From the NCBI GenBank assembly GCA_028686565.1, contig JAQUBU010000157.1:1-5722 (forward strand): a stretch of 5,722 nt of DNA, read 5' to 3'. Source of the DNA: Syntrophomonadaceae bacterium (GTDB lineage: Bacteria > Bacillota > Syntrophomonadia > Syntrophomonadales > Syntrophomonadaceae). Made by a program: the position numbers and the translations under genes. Position 1 is the stretch's first letter. Every line of letters begins with the position of its first letter. The notes below the pieces were generated by a model. The model was given only the letters and a program-made list of their open reading frames with translations. It was not told where the DNA came from and ran no database searches. Positions 1-5,600 of the stretch are shown here, in pieces.

Positions 1-24
1 TCAAGGAAGATTAGGGGGATTAAC

Positions 25-234
25 ATGGAAAAAGTAGATGTGCGAGGACTTAGCTGCCCCATGCCGGTAATCAGAACCAAGAAAGTTATAGATCAGGGTG
101 CCAAACAATTACTGGTGATTGGCAGCAGCAGTGTATCCAGGGAAAATGTTAAGAAGTTGGCTATTAATAGCGGTTATCAAGTTAACTTAAAGAAAAATGA
201 AGAGAGCAACTGGGAGATGGAGTTGACTAAATAG
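25..234 (+). CDS. TusA/SirA-like sulfur carrier protein (CPxP motif)
   Basis: A 69-residue protein of the TusA/SirA/YedF-N fold. The opening strand is followed by the signature GLSCPMP, placing the candidate persulfide cysteine at residue 11 and the CPxP prolines at 12 and 14 at the start of the first helix. The remainder (IRTKKVID, then LLVIGSSSVSRENVKKLAINSGY) matches the family's helix-strand-helix layout, and the length is normal for a single-domain member. TusA-type proteins carry sulfur as a cysteine persulfide in the cytoplasm for tRNA thiolation, molybdenum cofactor or sulfur metabolism; clostridial paralogues often sit beside YeeE/YedE transporters or selenium genes. Which role applies is not visible because the upstream neighbour lies outside the window. 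The ATG is preceded by AGGGGG at 13-18 with a 6-nt spacer, so the start is well supported. A strong terminator follows directly, so this is the last gene of its transcript. The family call is firm; the pathway is unknown. Confidence 0.9.
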   Translation: MEKVDVRGLSCPMPVIRTKKVIDQGAKQLLVIGSSSVSRENVKKLAINSGYQVNLKKNEESNWEMELTK

Positions 235-246
235 CCAGAGTCACTA

Positions 247-273
247 AAGCCGGGTTTTTACCCGGCTTTTTTT
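247..273 (+). terminator. Intrinsic terminator of the TusA-like gene
   Basis: A perfect 9-bp stem, AAGCCGGGT (247-255) against ACCCGGCTT (260-268), closes a TTTT loop and runs into a seven-T tract (267-273). It starts 12 nt after the TusA-like stop codon and separates that gene from the metal-resistance operon. Confidence 0.93.
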
Positions 274-319
274 GCATATATCGATATTAGCTCAAGTTCA
301 TATTCCAAAATGATGCAAT

Positions 320-329
320 TTCATATGAA
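320..329. promoter_or_regulatory. TTCATATGAA palindrome, possible accessory repressor half-sites
   Basis: A perfect 10-bp palindrome upstream of the cad promoter. It contains TTCATAT, which is also the outer part of the right half of the operator at 387-406 and occurs again at 297-303. It may be a secondary CadC contact site, but short AT-rich palindromes are common in such DNA, so this is only a suggestion. Confidence 0.3.
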
Positions 330-350
330 TATTTTAAAGATCAAAATATT
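328..350. repeat. 8-7-8 inverted repeat just upstream of the cad -35 box
   Basis: AATATTTT (328-335) and AAAATATT (343-350) form a perfect inverted repeat around a 7-nt spacer, ending 2 nt before the -35 hexamer. It lies where an activator or upstream promoter element would act, and it loosely resembles the AT-rich CadC operator known from staphylococcal plasmids. There is no GC-rich stem, so it is not a terminator. Its function is unproven. Confidence 0.35.
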
Positions 351-352
351 TC

Positions 353-382
353 TTGACAGGAGATAATGTCGAAATGTAATAT
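353..382 (+). promoter_or_regulatory. Sigma-A-like promoter of the cadC-cadA operon
   Basis: A consensus -35 box TTGACA (353-358) is followed after 18 nt by TAATAT (377-382), matching four of six bases of the -10 consensus. The spacing is slightly long and the -10 imperfect, which suits a promoter held off by a repressor. The operator begins 5 nt downstream and would cover the predicted transcription start. Confidence 0.7.
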
Positions 383-386
383 TTAT

Positions 387-406
387 ATATGATCAGTTGT
401 TCATAT
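387..406. promoter_or_regulatory. ArsR/SmtB-type operator (9-2-9 imperfect palindrome)
   Basis: ATATGATCA (387-395), a GT spacer, then TGTTCATAT (398-406). The halves match at 8 of 9 positions. The core TGATCA-n2-TGTTCA is close to the TGAACA-n2-TGTTCA core of the 12-2-12 sites bound by SmtB/CzrA/CadC-like regulators. The site lies between the -10 box and the repressor's ribosome binding site, the expected place for autorepression of the following gene. Confidence 0.75.
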
Positions 407-428
407 GATTAAGTAACGGGGTGAATTT

Positions 429-788
429 ATGAGTACGGAATTTGAAGGTCGTTGTGAAATCCATTGTGTTCACGAAGACAATGTGAAGGAAGTTAAGATT
501 GCGATGTTGGACCAGGATACCATTATGCCATTGGCCGAACTTTTCAAAACCATGGGTGACGCTACCCGCTTGAAGCTCTTATTTGCTTTGATGAAAAAAG
601 AGTTATGTGTATGTGACCTGGCAGCAGTTATTGGTGTCTCGGAATCTGCAGTCTCGCACCAGCTGCGGGTGCTGCGCAATCAGAAGCTGGTTAAGTTTCG
701 CCGCCACGGCAAAATTATGTATTATAACCTGGCTGATGAACATGTGCGGATGCTCTTTGCCCAGGGTTTGGAACATGTTTGCGAATAG
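429..788 (+). CDS. cadC: CadC-type metal-sensing ArsR-family repressor
   Basis: A 119-residue winged-helix repressor. Residues 35-100 contain the ArsR core: LAELFKTMGDATRLKLL, then ELCVCDLAA, then the recognition helix ESAVSHQLRVLR and a wing ending KIMYYNL. Cysteines 9, 13, 60 and 62 (RCEIHC and ELCVC) correspond to Cys7, 11, 58 and 60 of S. aureus CadC, the alpha3N site that senses Cd, Pb and Bi. Asp103, His105, His116 and Glu119 (DEH, then HVCE at the end) match the alpha5 Zn-binding set Asp101, His103, His114 and Glu117 with a constant offset of two. Both sites therefore look complete. The ATG follows GGGGTG at 418-423. The upstream operator implies autorepression relieved by metal, and the efflux ATPase follows 55 bp downstream in the same operon. 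The CadC assignment is strong; the actual inducer metals are inferred from the family. Confidence 0.93.
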   Translation: MSTEFEGRCEIHCVHEDNVKEVKIAMLDQDTIMPLAELFKTMGDATRLKLLFALMKKELCVCDLAAVIGVSESAVSHQLRVLRNQKLVKFRRHGKIMYYNLADEHVRMLFAQGLEHVCE

Positions 789-826
789 CGCGGGATTGAT
801 CAGCTTTAGTTAAATTAGTTAGATAG

Positions 827-836
827 AAGGAGGTGA
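827..836 (+). promoter_or_regulatory. Consensus ribosome binding site of the efflux ATPase
   Basis: AAGGAGGTGA is a near-perfect anti-Shine-Dalgarno match, 7 nt before the ATG at 844. It fixes this start over the later Met4 and suggests stronger translation than for the repressor upstream. Confidence 0.85.
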
Positions 837-843
837 ATCCAAT

Positions 844-3039
844 ATGTCAGGAATGATTATTAATATTGAGGATATAAGTGATAATTATAATGAAGAAAGA
901 ATTAAAGAAGATAAACAGCAAGCAGCAGAAGTTACAGTCATCAGGTTGGAGGGACTAGATTGTGCTGATTGTGCTGCCAAACTGGAAAAAAGAATTAGCT
1001 CCATGCCAGGTGTTGAGGAAGCTTCTGTAAACTATGGAGCTGCAAAAATGAAAGTTACCCACCGAAGTCCGGTGGATGATATATTCAGAGTTATTGAGAA
1101 TCTAGGTTACCATGGGAGAACGGAGGGGGATGTTCAATCACCAGCAGAAACTGGGAGTTTCTGGACCAGCAACAAGTACGGTATATCAACCTTAATGTCT
1201 GGAGCAATGCTGTTACTGGCGATAGGCCTTCAGACTTTTGAGGCTCCAATTATTTTGCGTAACTCGGCATTTCTTCTTGCTATCGCTTTAGGAGGGTATT
1301 TGCCAGCGCGGGCAGGAATAAGTATGCTGGTAAATACTCGCGAACTGGATATGAATTTTCTGATGATCCTGGCTGCAGCGGGGGCGGTAGCAATAGGGGA
1401 GTTTAGTGAAGGTGCCGTGGTGGTGTTTTTATTTTCTTTAGGCAATGCTTTACAAGCACATACTATGGATAAGACCAGAGGGGCCATCCGTTCTCTTATG
1501 GAGCTGGCACCCCAGGAAGCATTGGTAAGGCGGGGCGCAGCTGAAAAAATTATCTCTGTAGGGGAAATTCGGAAGGGAGACATCATAATTATACGTCCCG
1601 GAGAGAGAATAGCCATGGATGGAAAGGTTATAAAAGGGGCTTCTGCAGTTGATCAGGCAGCTATTACCGGGGAGTCAATACCGGTGGATAAAAATAGTGG
1701 CGACCATGTGTATGCCGGTACTTTGAACGGCTACGGCGCACTGGAAATCAAAGTTGAAAAGCTGGTTAAGGATAATACCATTGCACGAATTATTAGTATG
1801 GTAGAAGAGGCTCAAGGTCAGAAAGCACCTTCCCAAAATTTTGTAGACCGCTTTGCCCGTTGGTATACTCCGGCGGTGATAATTGCAGCGGTTTTAGTTG
1901 CGGCACTCCCGCCTTTGTTATGGCAGGAGCCTCTCAAACCCTGGTTTTATGAAGCGCTGGCTATGTTATTGGTGGCCTGCCCCTGTGCATTGATAATTTC
2001 CACCCCGGTTTCCATAGTATCTGCGTTGGGAAGTGCGGCGCGCCAAGGGGTTTTAATAAAAGGCGGAATTCATTTGGAACAAAGCGGTCAAATAAAGGTT
2101 ATAGCTTTTGACAAGACCGGTACTCTTACATTGGGCAGGCCGGAAGTAAAAGGGATTTATCCTTGTACTGATTATGATGAGAACATAATTTTAAGCTTGG
2201 CAGCAGCCATTGAATCTCGTTCCGAGCATCCATTGGCAGAGGCCATAGTAAGCTACAGCCAAGGGAAGCAATTAATGATGCCCCCAGTCGATAATTTTCA
2301 GGCAGTCCCCGGTAAGGGTGCGTATGCTGAGTTAGAGGGGCAAAGATTTTATGTCGGCAGTCTTCGCTTCTTAATGGAAAATAATCTGGATATTAATCCT
2401 CAGATAGAGCTTATTAACAGTCTGGAGGATGCAGGCAATACGCTTATGATGCTGGCCGATGAGAAAAAGGTTCTGGGTATTATAGCACTGTCTGACAGCC
2501 TGCGGGCAAACAGCCGGGAGTCAATTAGCCAGTTAAAGAAGCTGGGAATTCAAAGGACAGTAATGCTGAGCGGTGACAATGAAGCGGTTGCGCGGGCGAT
2601 ATCGGCTCAGGCAGGAGTCGATGATTACCGGGCGGAGTTATTGCCGGAAGATAAAGTGCAGGTAATGAAAGAATTGCTGGCCCGACATGAGAAAGTTGCC
2701 ATGGTCGGTGATGGGGTAAATGATGCACCGGCCCTGGCAATATCCACAGTGGGGATTGCTATGGGAGCTGCCGGAAGTGATGCCGCACTGGAGACTGCCG
2801 ATATTGCGCTGATGTCTGATGACCTTTCTAAACTGGCCTACACTATAGAATTAGGCAGGAGAACTGTAAATATTATTCGCCAGAACATCATTTTTTCTTT
2901 GGTGATTAAAGCAGCGATACTCTTGCTGGTTATTCCGGGATGGCTTACATTATGGCTGGCTGTAGTTGGGGATATGGGAACTTCACTACTGGTAACCCTC
3001 AATGGCATGCGCTTAAAGGACACAAGGGGACGTTTTTAG
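844..3039 (+). CDS. cadA: Cd/Zn/Pb-exporting P1B-type ATPase
   Basis: A 731-residue heavy-metal P-type ATPase of the CadA/ZntA (P1B-2) class that exports divalent soft metals at the cost of ATP. After an acidic 30-residue leader comes one HMA domain (about 31-90) with metal motif GLDCADC (Cys40, Cys43). Hydrophobic segments lie near 115-131, 138-155, 170-205, 342-360 and 368-395. The ion-binding motif CPC is Cys379-Pro380-Cys381, followed by the ISTP context typical of this class. The actuator loop has TGES at 275-278. The catalytic cytoplasmic part has DKTGT with phosphorylated Asp423, the nucleotide-binding SEHPLA at 460-465, SGDN at 576-579 and GDGVNDAPA at 622-630. The last two helices carry Lys689 and Asp710 (GDMGTSLLVTLNGMRL), equivalent to the ZntA Lys693 and Asp714 pair. 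It is co-transcribed with the CadC-type repressor. The last six residues (DTRGRF) and the stop codon come from a repeat that begins at 3018, so the native carboxyl end has been replaced or slightly trimmed. All catalytic motifs are intact. Confidence 0.95.
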   Translation: MSGMIINIEDISDNYNEERIKEDKQQAAEVTVIRLEGLDCADCAAKLEKRISSMPGVEEASVNYGAAKMKVTHRSPVDDIFRVIENLGYHGRTEGDVQSPAETGSFWTSNKYGISTLMSGAMLLLAIGLQTFEAPIILRNSAFLLAIALGGYLPARAGISMLVNTRELDMNFLMILAAAGAVAIGEFSEGAVVVFLFSLGNALQAHTMDKTRGAIRSLMELAPQEALVRRGAAEKIISVGEIRKGDIIIIRPGERIAMDGKVIKGASAVDQAAITGESIPVDKNSGDHVYAGTLNGYGALEIKVEKLVKDNTIARIISMVEEAQGQKAPSQNFVDRFARWYTPAVIIAAVLVAALPPLLWQEPLKPWFYEALAMLLVACPCALIISTPVSIVSALGSAARQGVLIKGGIHLEQSGQIKVIAFDKTGTLTLGRPEVKGIYPCTDYDENIILSLAAAIESRSEHPLAEAIVSYSQGKQLMMPPVDNFQAVPGKGAYAELEGQRFYVGSLRFLMENNLDINPQIELINSLEDAGNTLMMLADEKKVLGIIALSDSLRANSRESISQLKKLGIQRTVMLSGDNEAVARAISAQAGVDDYRAELLPEDKVQVMKELLARHEKVAMVGDGVNDAPALAISTVGIAMGAAGSDAALETADIALMSDDLSKLAYTIELGRRTVNIIRQNIIFSLVIKAAILLLVIPGWLTLWLAVVGDMGTSLLVTLNGMRLKDTRGRF

Positions 3040-3157
3040 TGTGTCATTAGCCTCAGACACAGGAGAGCCAAAAAGGAAAACTTTCGTTGTGCTCTTGGTT
3101 TCCTATTAATATAGTTAAAAGGACATAATGACACACCAAAAACGTCCCCTTGTGTCC
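3018..3157. repeat. REP/MITE-like element with 32-bp inverted arms between convergent genes
   Basis: The left arm (3018-3049) begins GGACACAAGGGGACG and ends GTGTGTCATTA; the right arm (3126-3157) is its reverse complement with one mismatch over 32 bp (A at 3038 against C at 3138). The arms enclose 76 bp (3050-3125) with no open reading frame of note and an imperfect inner hairpin (AGGA/TCCT and CCAA/TTGG pairing). The element fills the gap between the ATPase and the SGNH-like gene and contains the ATPase stop codon. I recall similar ACAAGGGGACG-type repeats as numerous in clostridial genomes, but cannot verify this here. There is no transposase. It could also act as a bidirectional transcription barrier. 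Confidence 0.85.
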
Positions 3158-3168
3158 CCCTTGTGTCC
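3147..3168. repeat. 11-bp tandem duplication at the outer end of the element
   Basis: CCCTTGTGTCC occurs twice head to tail (3147-3157 and 3158-3168). The first copy is the tip of the right arm of the inverted-repeat element; the second lies outside it and ends 7 nt before the stop codon of the SGNH-like gene. The sequence CTTGTCA at 3172-3178, overlapping that stop, resembles the start of the second repeat at 5544. Confidence 0.85.
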
Positions 3169-3175
3169 TTCCTTG

Positions 3176-4102
3176 TCAGCTCTGGGCACTCTCCAGCTTC
3201 TTCTTGATTTCTCGCAGTAAAACGGTAGCGCCTTGTTTGCTCAAGTGGGCTTCATCGCTGTAGTTGCGGTAGTTATCTGAAAAATTGCGGTATTCTTCAC
3301 TGTTAAAATCCCAAACCAGGTCACCTGGCGAGAAGAGAGAGTTCATTTTGTTCTGGTAGTCAAGGTAGTGTTCCTGGCGCAGCAGATAAAGCTCATGGGG
3401 GCGAGGAAAATAAAAGGCAAAAACCTGCAGCTCTTTTTGATGAGCTAAAGTCACTATCTGCCCTATATCATCAAAGGCACCGGGATTAATTTCAATCTTT
3501 TGTCTGCTGGATGGTTTTTGGGCTGCATCTTTGATGTAGCTGCGGGCATCAGAATTTGCTTTTCCCAGAGTGAAATCAAAACAGCCATATTCATTATAGT
3601 AATCTGGTGTGAATCCAGTCTTAACCATAACCTGATTAATGTAGAGTCTTATAGTATCTACCGAACCCAGTGAACCTCGATATTCACGGGGGTCAATATG
3701 GGAGGTTTTCTTGCCGCAATCTTTGGTGAAATAGGGGTCGAGGCAAAGTATTAAAAATTTGAGCCGGCCATTATGCTCCAGGGCATTTTCTACTATCAGG
3801 CGAAGCTCTGTAGCATTGCCGCCATAAATGGAAGCATTATAAATCTTATATTCCTCAATCAAACTGGGGTCCAGATTATCCGATAAGGAAGGCCCCACAA
3901 TAATCCCCTCAAAGTTTTCCGGGATGTACCGGTAAGAAAACAGATACTTGGGCAAGCGTTCCTGCTTGCCGTAAATTTTTAGAGGCTCATTGCAGTTTCC
4001 AAACAGTCCATAGTCATTACGGACATAGTTAAAAAGCACGAATGCCAGCAATAAAGCTGCTGATATGCAGATGCCAAGACAGAAAAAGAGTTTAGAAGTC
4101 AT
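3176..4102 (-). CDS. Membrane-anchored SGNH/AlgX/DltD-like partner of the MBOAT acyltransferase
   Basis: A 308-residue protein with one amino-terminal membrane segment (about 4-24) and a soluble domain expected outside the membrane. NDYGLFG (29-35) followed by RLPKYLFSYRY recalls the opening of the polysaccharide-linked SGNH families that accompany MBOAT proteins. IIVGPS (67-72) occupies the nucleophile block, with Ser72 as candidate; many relatives have GSS here, so Pro71 is a variation. GGN (94-96) could give the oxyanion-hole Asn, and SDEAHLS (282-288) supplies the Asp283-x-x-His286 pair. Such proteins (AlgJ/AlgX, DltD, PatB) receive an acyl group from the MBOAT partner and pass it to a polymer, or deacylate it. 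The gene overlaps the upstream MBOAT gene by 11 bp, with AAAGGGG 10 nt before its ATG, so translation is coupled. Its TGA abuts the repeat-rich intergenic gap. The fold is supported by motifs only; the substrate is unknown. Confidence 0.75.
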   Translation of the reverse strand: MTSKLFFCLGICISAALLLAFVLFNYVRNDYGLFGNCNEPLKIYGKQERLPKYLFSYRYIPENFEGIIVGPSLSDNLDPSLIEEYKIYNASIYGGNATELRLIVENALEHNGRLKFLILCLDPYFTKDCGKKTSHIDPREYRGSLGSVDTIRLYINQVMVKTGFTPDYYNEYGCFDFTLGKANSDARSYIKDAAQKPSSRQKIEINPGAFDDIGQIVTLAHQKELQVFAFYFPRPHELYLLRQEHYLDYQNKMNSLFSPGDLVWDFNSEEYRNFSDNYRNYSDEAHLSKQGATVLLREIKKKLESAQS

Positions 4103-5510
4103 TGTAGATAAACCCCTTTGGAGTAATTGAATTCATATAAAGCATGCTTACTGCTATTATAATAAGCAGGATAAGCAACTTGCCTCGCGTAGGGACGAAA
4201 TTATAACTGTAATAATTAGTGTTCTGGGGCCAGGCGATAATTATAACGGCTAACATAACTATCAAGATGACCAGAGCCTGGTCCCCGGTCAGGATGCTTG
4301 CAAAAGCTTTAAAGCCCAGCAACTGGGTTTGACCAAACATGGCAGCCAGAACATTTATAGCATCCTTCCACTCCTGGGCCCGGAAAAAAACCCAGGCCAT
4401 ATTTACAAAATTAAAAGTAATAAACCAGGCAGCAAATGAAGGAATTTTAAAATTAATTCTATTCCATAAACGATAAATGACAAGAGCAAGTCCATGCAGG
4501 AAACCCCAGAAGATAAAAGTCCAACCGGCACCGTGCCAGATACCGCTGATAATAAAGGTAATCATGATATTGAGCAGGGCCCGGGTTTCACCCCGGCGAT
4601 TCCCGCCCAGGGGGATATAAATGTAAGCAGTTAAGAAGCGGGTCAGGGTCATATGCCATTTTTTCCAAAAATCGCGGACATTCTTGGCTTGATAAGGTGA
4701 ATCAAAGTTAAAAGGCAGGGATATGTTAAACATCCAGGCAACACCGATGGCCATATCCGTATAACCGCTGAAATCAAAATAAATCTGCAAAGTATAGGCC
4801 AGAGAAGCTGCCCATCCTTCCAAACAGCTTAAAGAAGCAGCCTGGTCAAATCCGCTGTTGGCAAATAGAGCCAGAGTATCAGCTATAACCAGCTTTTTGA
4901 ACAAACCGATGAAAAAAATATATAGACCTTTACTCAAGTTATCGTAATTCAACTCGCCCCAGGATTTTTTATTAAGCTGGGGGGCCATTTCCTTGAAACG
5001 GGTGATAGGACCACTCAGCAGCTTGGGAAAGAAGCTTATGGAAAGAAGATAATCCAGGAGGTTAAAGTCTGCTATATCCCGGCGGTATATATCTGCCAGA
5101 AAGGCAATTTGCACAAAGGTAAAAAAGCTGATTCCTAAAGGTAATATAATATCAGCTGCAGGAATATTCGTTCCCCAAACAGTATTTACATTAGCCAGCA
5201 GAAAATTATAGTACTTGAGATAAACCAGCAGACCGCAATTGGCTCCAATACCTGCACTTAGGAGTATTTTGCCCGAAGCGTTTGATGCTTGCCGTGCAGC
5301 CAGTAATGACCTTCCTATAAATAGATTAAATATTATTGAAGCCAGGAGTATCAGGAGATAGTAGGGACTGGCAAAAGCGTAAAAAAATAAAGAAGCAGCC
5401 AATAGCCAGATTTTCGCTCCGTTTTGAGAGAAATATCTGGCGATCAGGTAATATGTAATCAAAGTTAACGGCAAAAAAGCAAATATAAACTGGAATGAAT
5501 TAAAGCTCAA
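4092..5510 (-). CDS. MBOAT-family membrane O-acyltransferase (AlgI/DltB-like), TTG start preferred
   Basis: A multi-pass protein of 472 residues from the preferred TTG start. It begins M-SFNSFQFIFAFLPL, like the family's usual opening. Landmarks in this numbering: LPLGISFFTFVQ (about 123-134), FFPKLLSGPITRF (160-172), YFDFSGYTDMAIG (244-256), the conserved RDFWKKWHMTL with His286, the IYIPLGGNR loop, and SGIWHGAGW with the catalytic-type His326. AlgI/DltB/PatA relatives move an activated acyl group through the membrane to an exported polysaccharide or wall polymer. An in-frame ATG exists upstream at 5582, but its extra 24 residues (MTEEPSPCQRPLSHS and onward) are encoded partly by a repeat, have no family resemblance and lack a ribosome binding site. 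The TTG has GGAGG at 8 nt. The stop overlaps the next gene's start by 11 bp. Family assignment is strong; acceptor polymer and acyl donor are not visible. Confidence 0.93.
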   Translation of the reverse strand: MSFNSFQFIFAFLPLTLITYYLIARYFSQNGAKIWLLAASLFFYAFASPYYLLILLASIIFNLFIGRSLLAARQASNASGKILLSAGIGANCGLLVYLKYYNFLLANVNTVWGTNIPAADIILPLGISFFTFVQIAFLADIYRRDIADFNLLDYLLSISFFPKLLSGPITRFKEMAPQLNKKSWGELNYDNLSKGLYIFFIGLFKKLVIADTLALFANSGFDQAASLSCLEGWAASLAYTLQIYFDFSGYTDMAIGVAWMFNISLPFNFDSPYQAKNVRDFWKKWHMTLTRFLTAYIYIPLGGNRRGETRALLNIMITFIISGIWHGAGWTFIFWGFLHGLALVIYRLWNRINFKIPSFAAWFITFNFVNMAWVFFRAQEWKDAINVLAAMFGQTQLLGFKAFASILTGDQALVILIVMLAVIIIAWPQNTNYYSYNFVPTRGKLLILLIIIAVSMLYMNSITPKGFIYNDF

Positions 5511-5518
5511 ATAAACAT

Positions 5519-5523
5519 CCTCC
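5519..5523 (-). promoter_or_regulatory. Ribosome binding site that decides the MBOAT start
   Basis: GGAGG read on the minus strand lies 8 nt before the TTG at 5510-5508. An ATG directly abutting it (5518-5516) opens only a three-codon frame ending in TGA at 5509-5507, which overlaps the TTG as TTGA. The abutting ATG is too close for normal initiation. Confidence 0.7.
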
Positions 5524-5543
5524 GCATAAGAGTGGCAAGAGTG

Positions 5544-5600
5544 TGACAAGGGTCTCTGACAAGGGGACGGTTCTTCTGTCATACTTGTATGACAGAAGAA
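5544..5600. repeat. Palindromic repeat related to the 3018-3157 element, upstream of the MBOAT gene
   Basis: A 14-bp perfect inverted repeat, TTCTTCTGTCATAC (5571-5584) and GTATGACAGAAGAA (5587-5600), is separated by TT. On its left are two copies of TGACAAGGG at 5544-5552 and 5557-5565, 13 bp apart. The exact 11-mer ACAAGGGGACG (5559-5569) also occurs in both arms of the other element. The right flank lacks the matching CGTCCCC and instead has an extra GAA, so this copy is asymmetric. Neither strand has a T tract after the hairpin, so it is not an intrinsic terminator. In a minus-strand transcript it would lie about 47 nt before the MBOAT ribosome binding site. Confidence 0.8.

Noticed and set aside
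353..372. TTGACA facing TGTCGA as a possible second operator
   Set aside because: Only six bases per side with a mismatch, and the left side is simply the -35 hexamer, so the symmetry is likely coincidental.
470..813. Frames at 470-679 (-) and 607-813 (+) overlapping the repressor
   Set aside because: Both overlap the well-supported CadC-type gene and show no motifs or good ribosome binding sites.
1230..1616. A 128-residue antisense frame inside the ATPase gene
   Set aside because: It lies wholly opposite conserved ATPase coding sequence, has no family resemblance and is a codon-bias shadow, as are the smaller frames at 2525-2740 and 2838-3023.
3018..3168. Possible insertion sequence
   Set aside because: The arms enclose only 76 bp with no transposase, and no clear target-site duplication is seen outside them; it is at most a non-autonomous or REP-like element.
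5571..5600. Hairpin as an intrinsic terminator or attenuator for the MBOAT operon
   Set aside because: No T tract follows on either strand and no alternative pairing structure is apparent.
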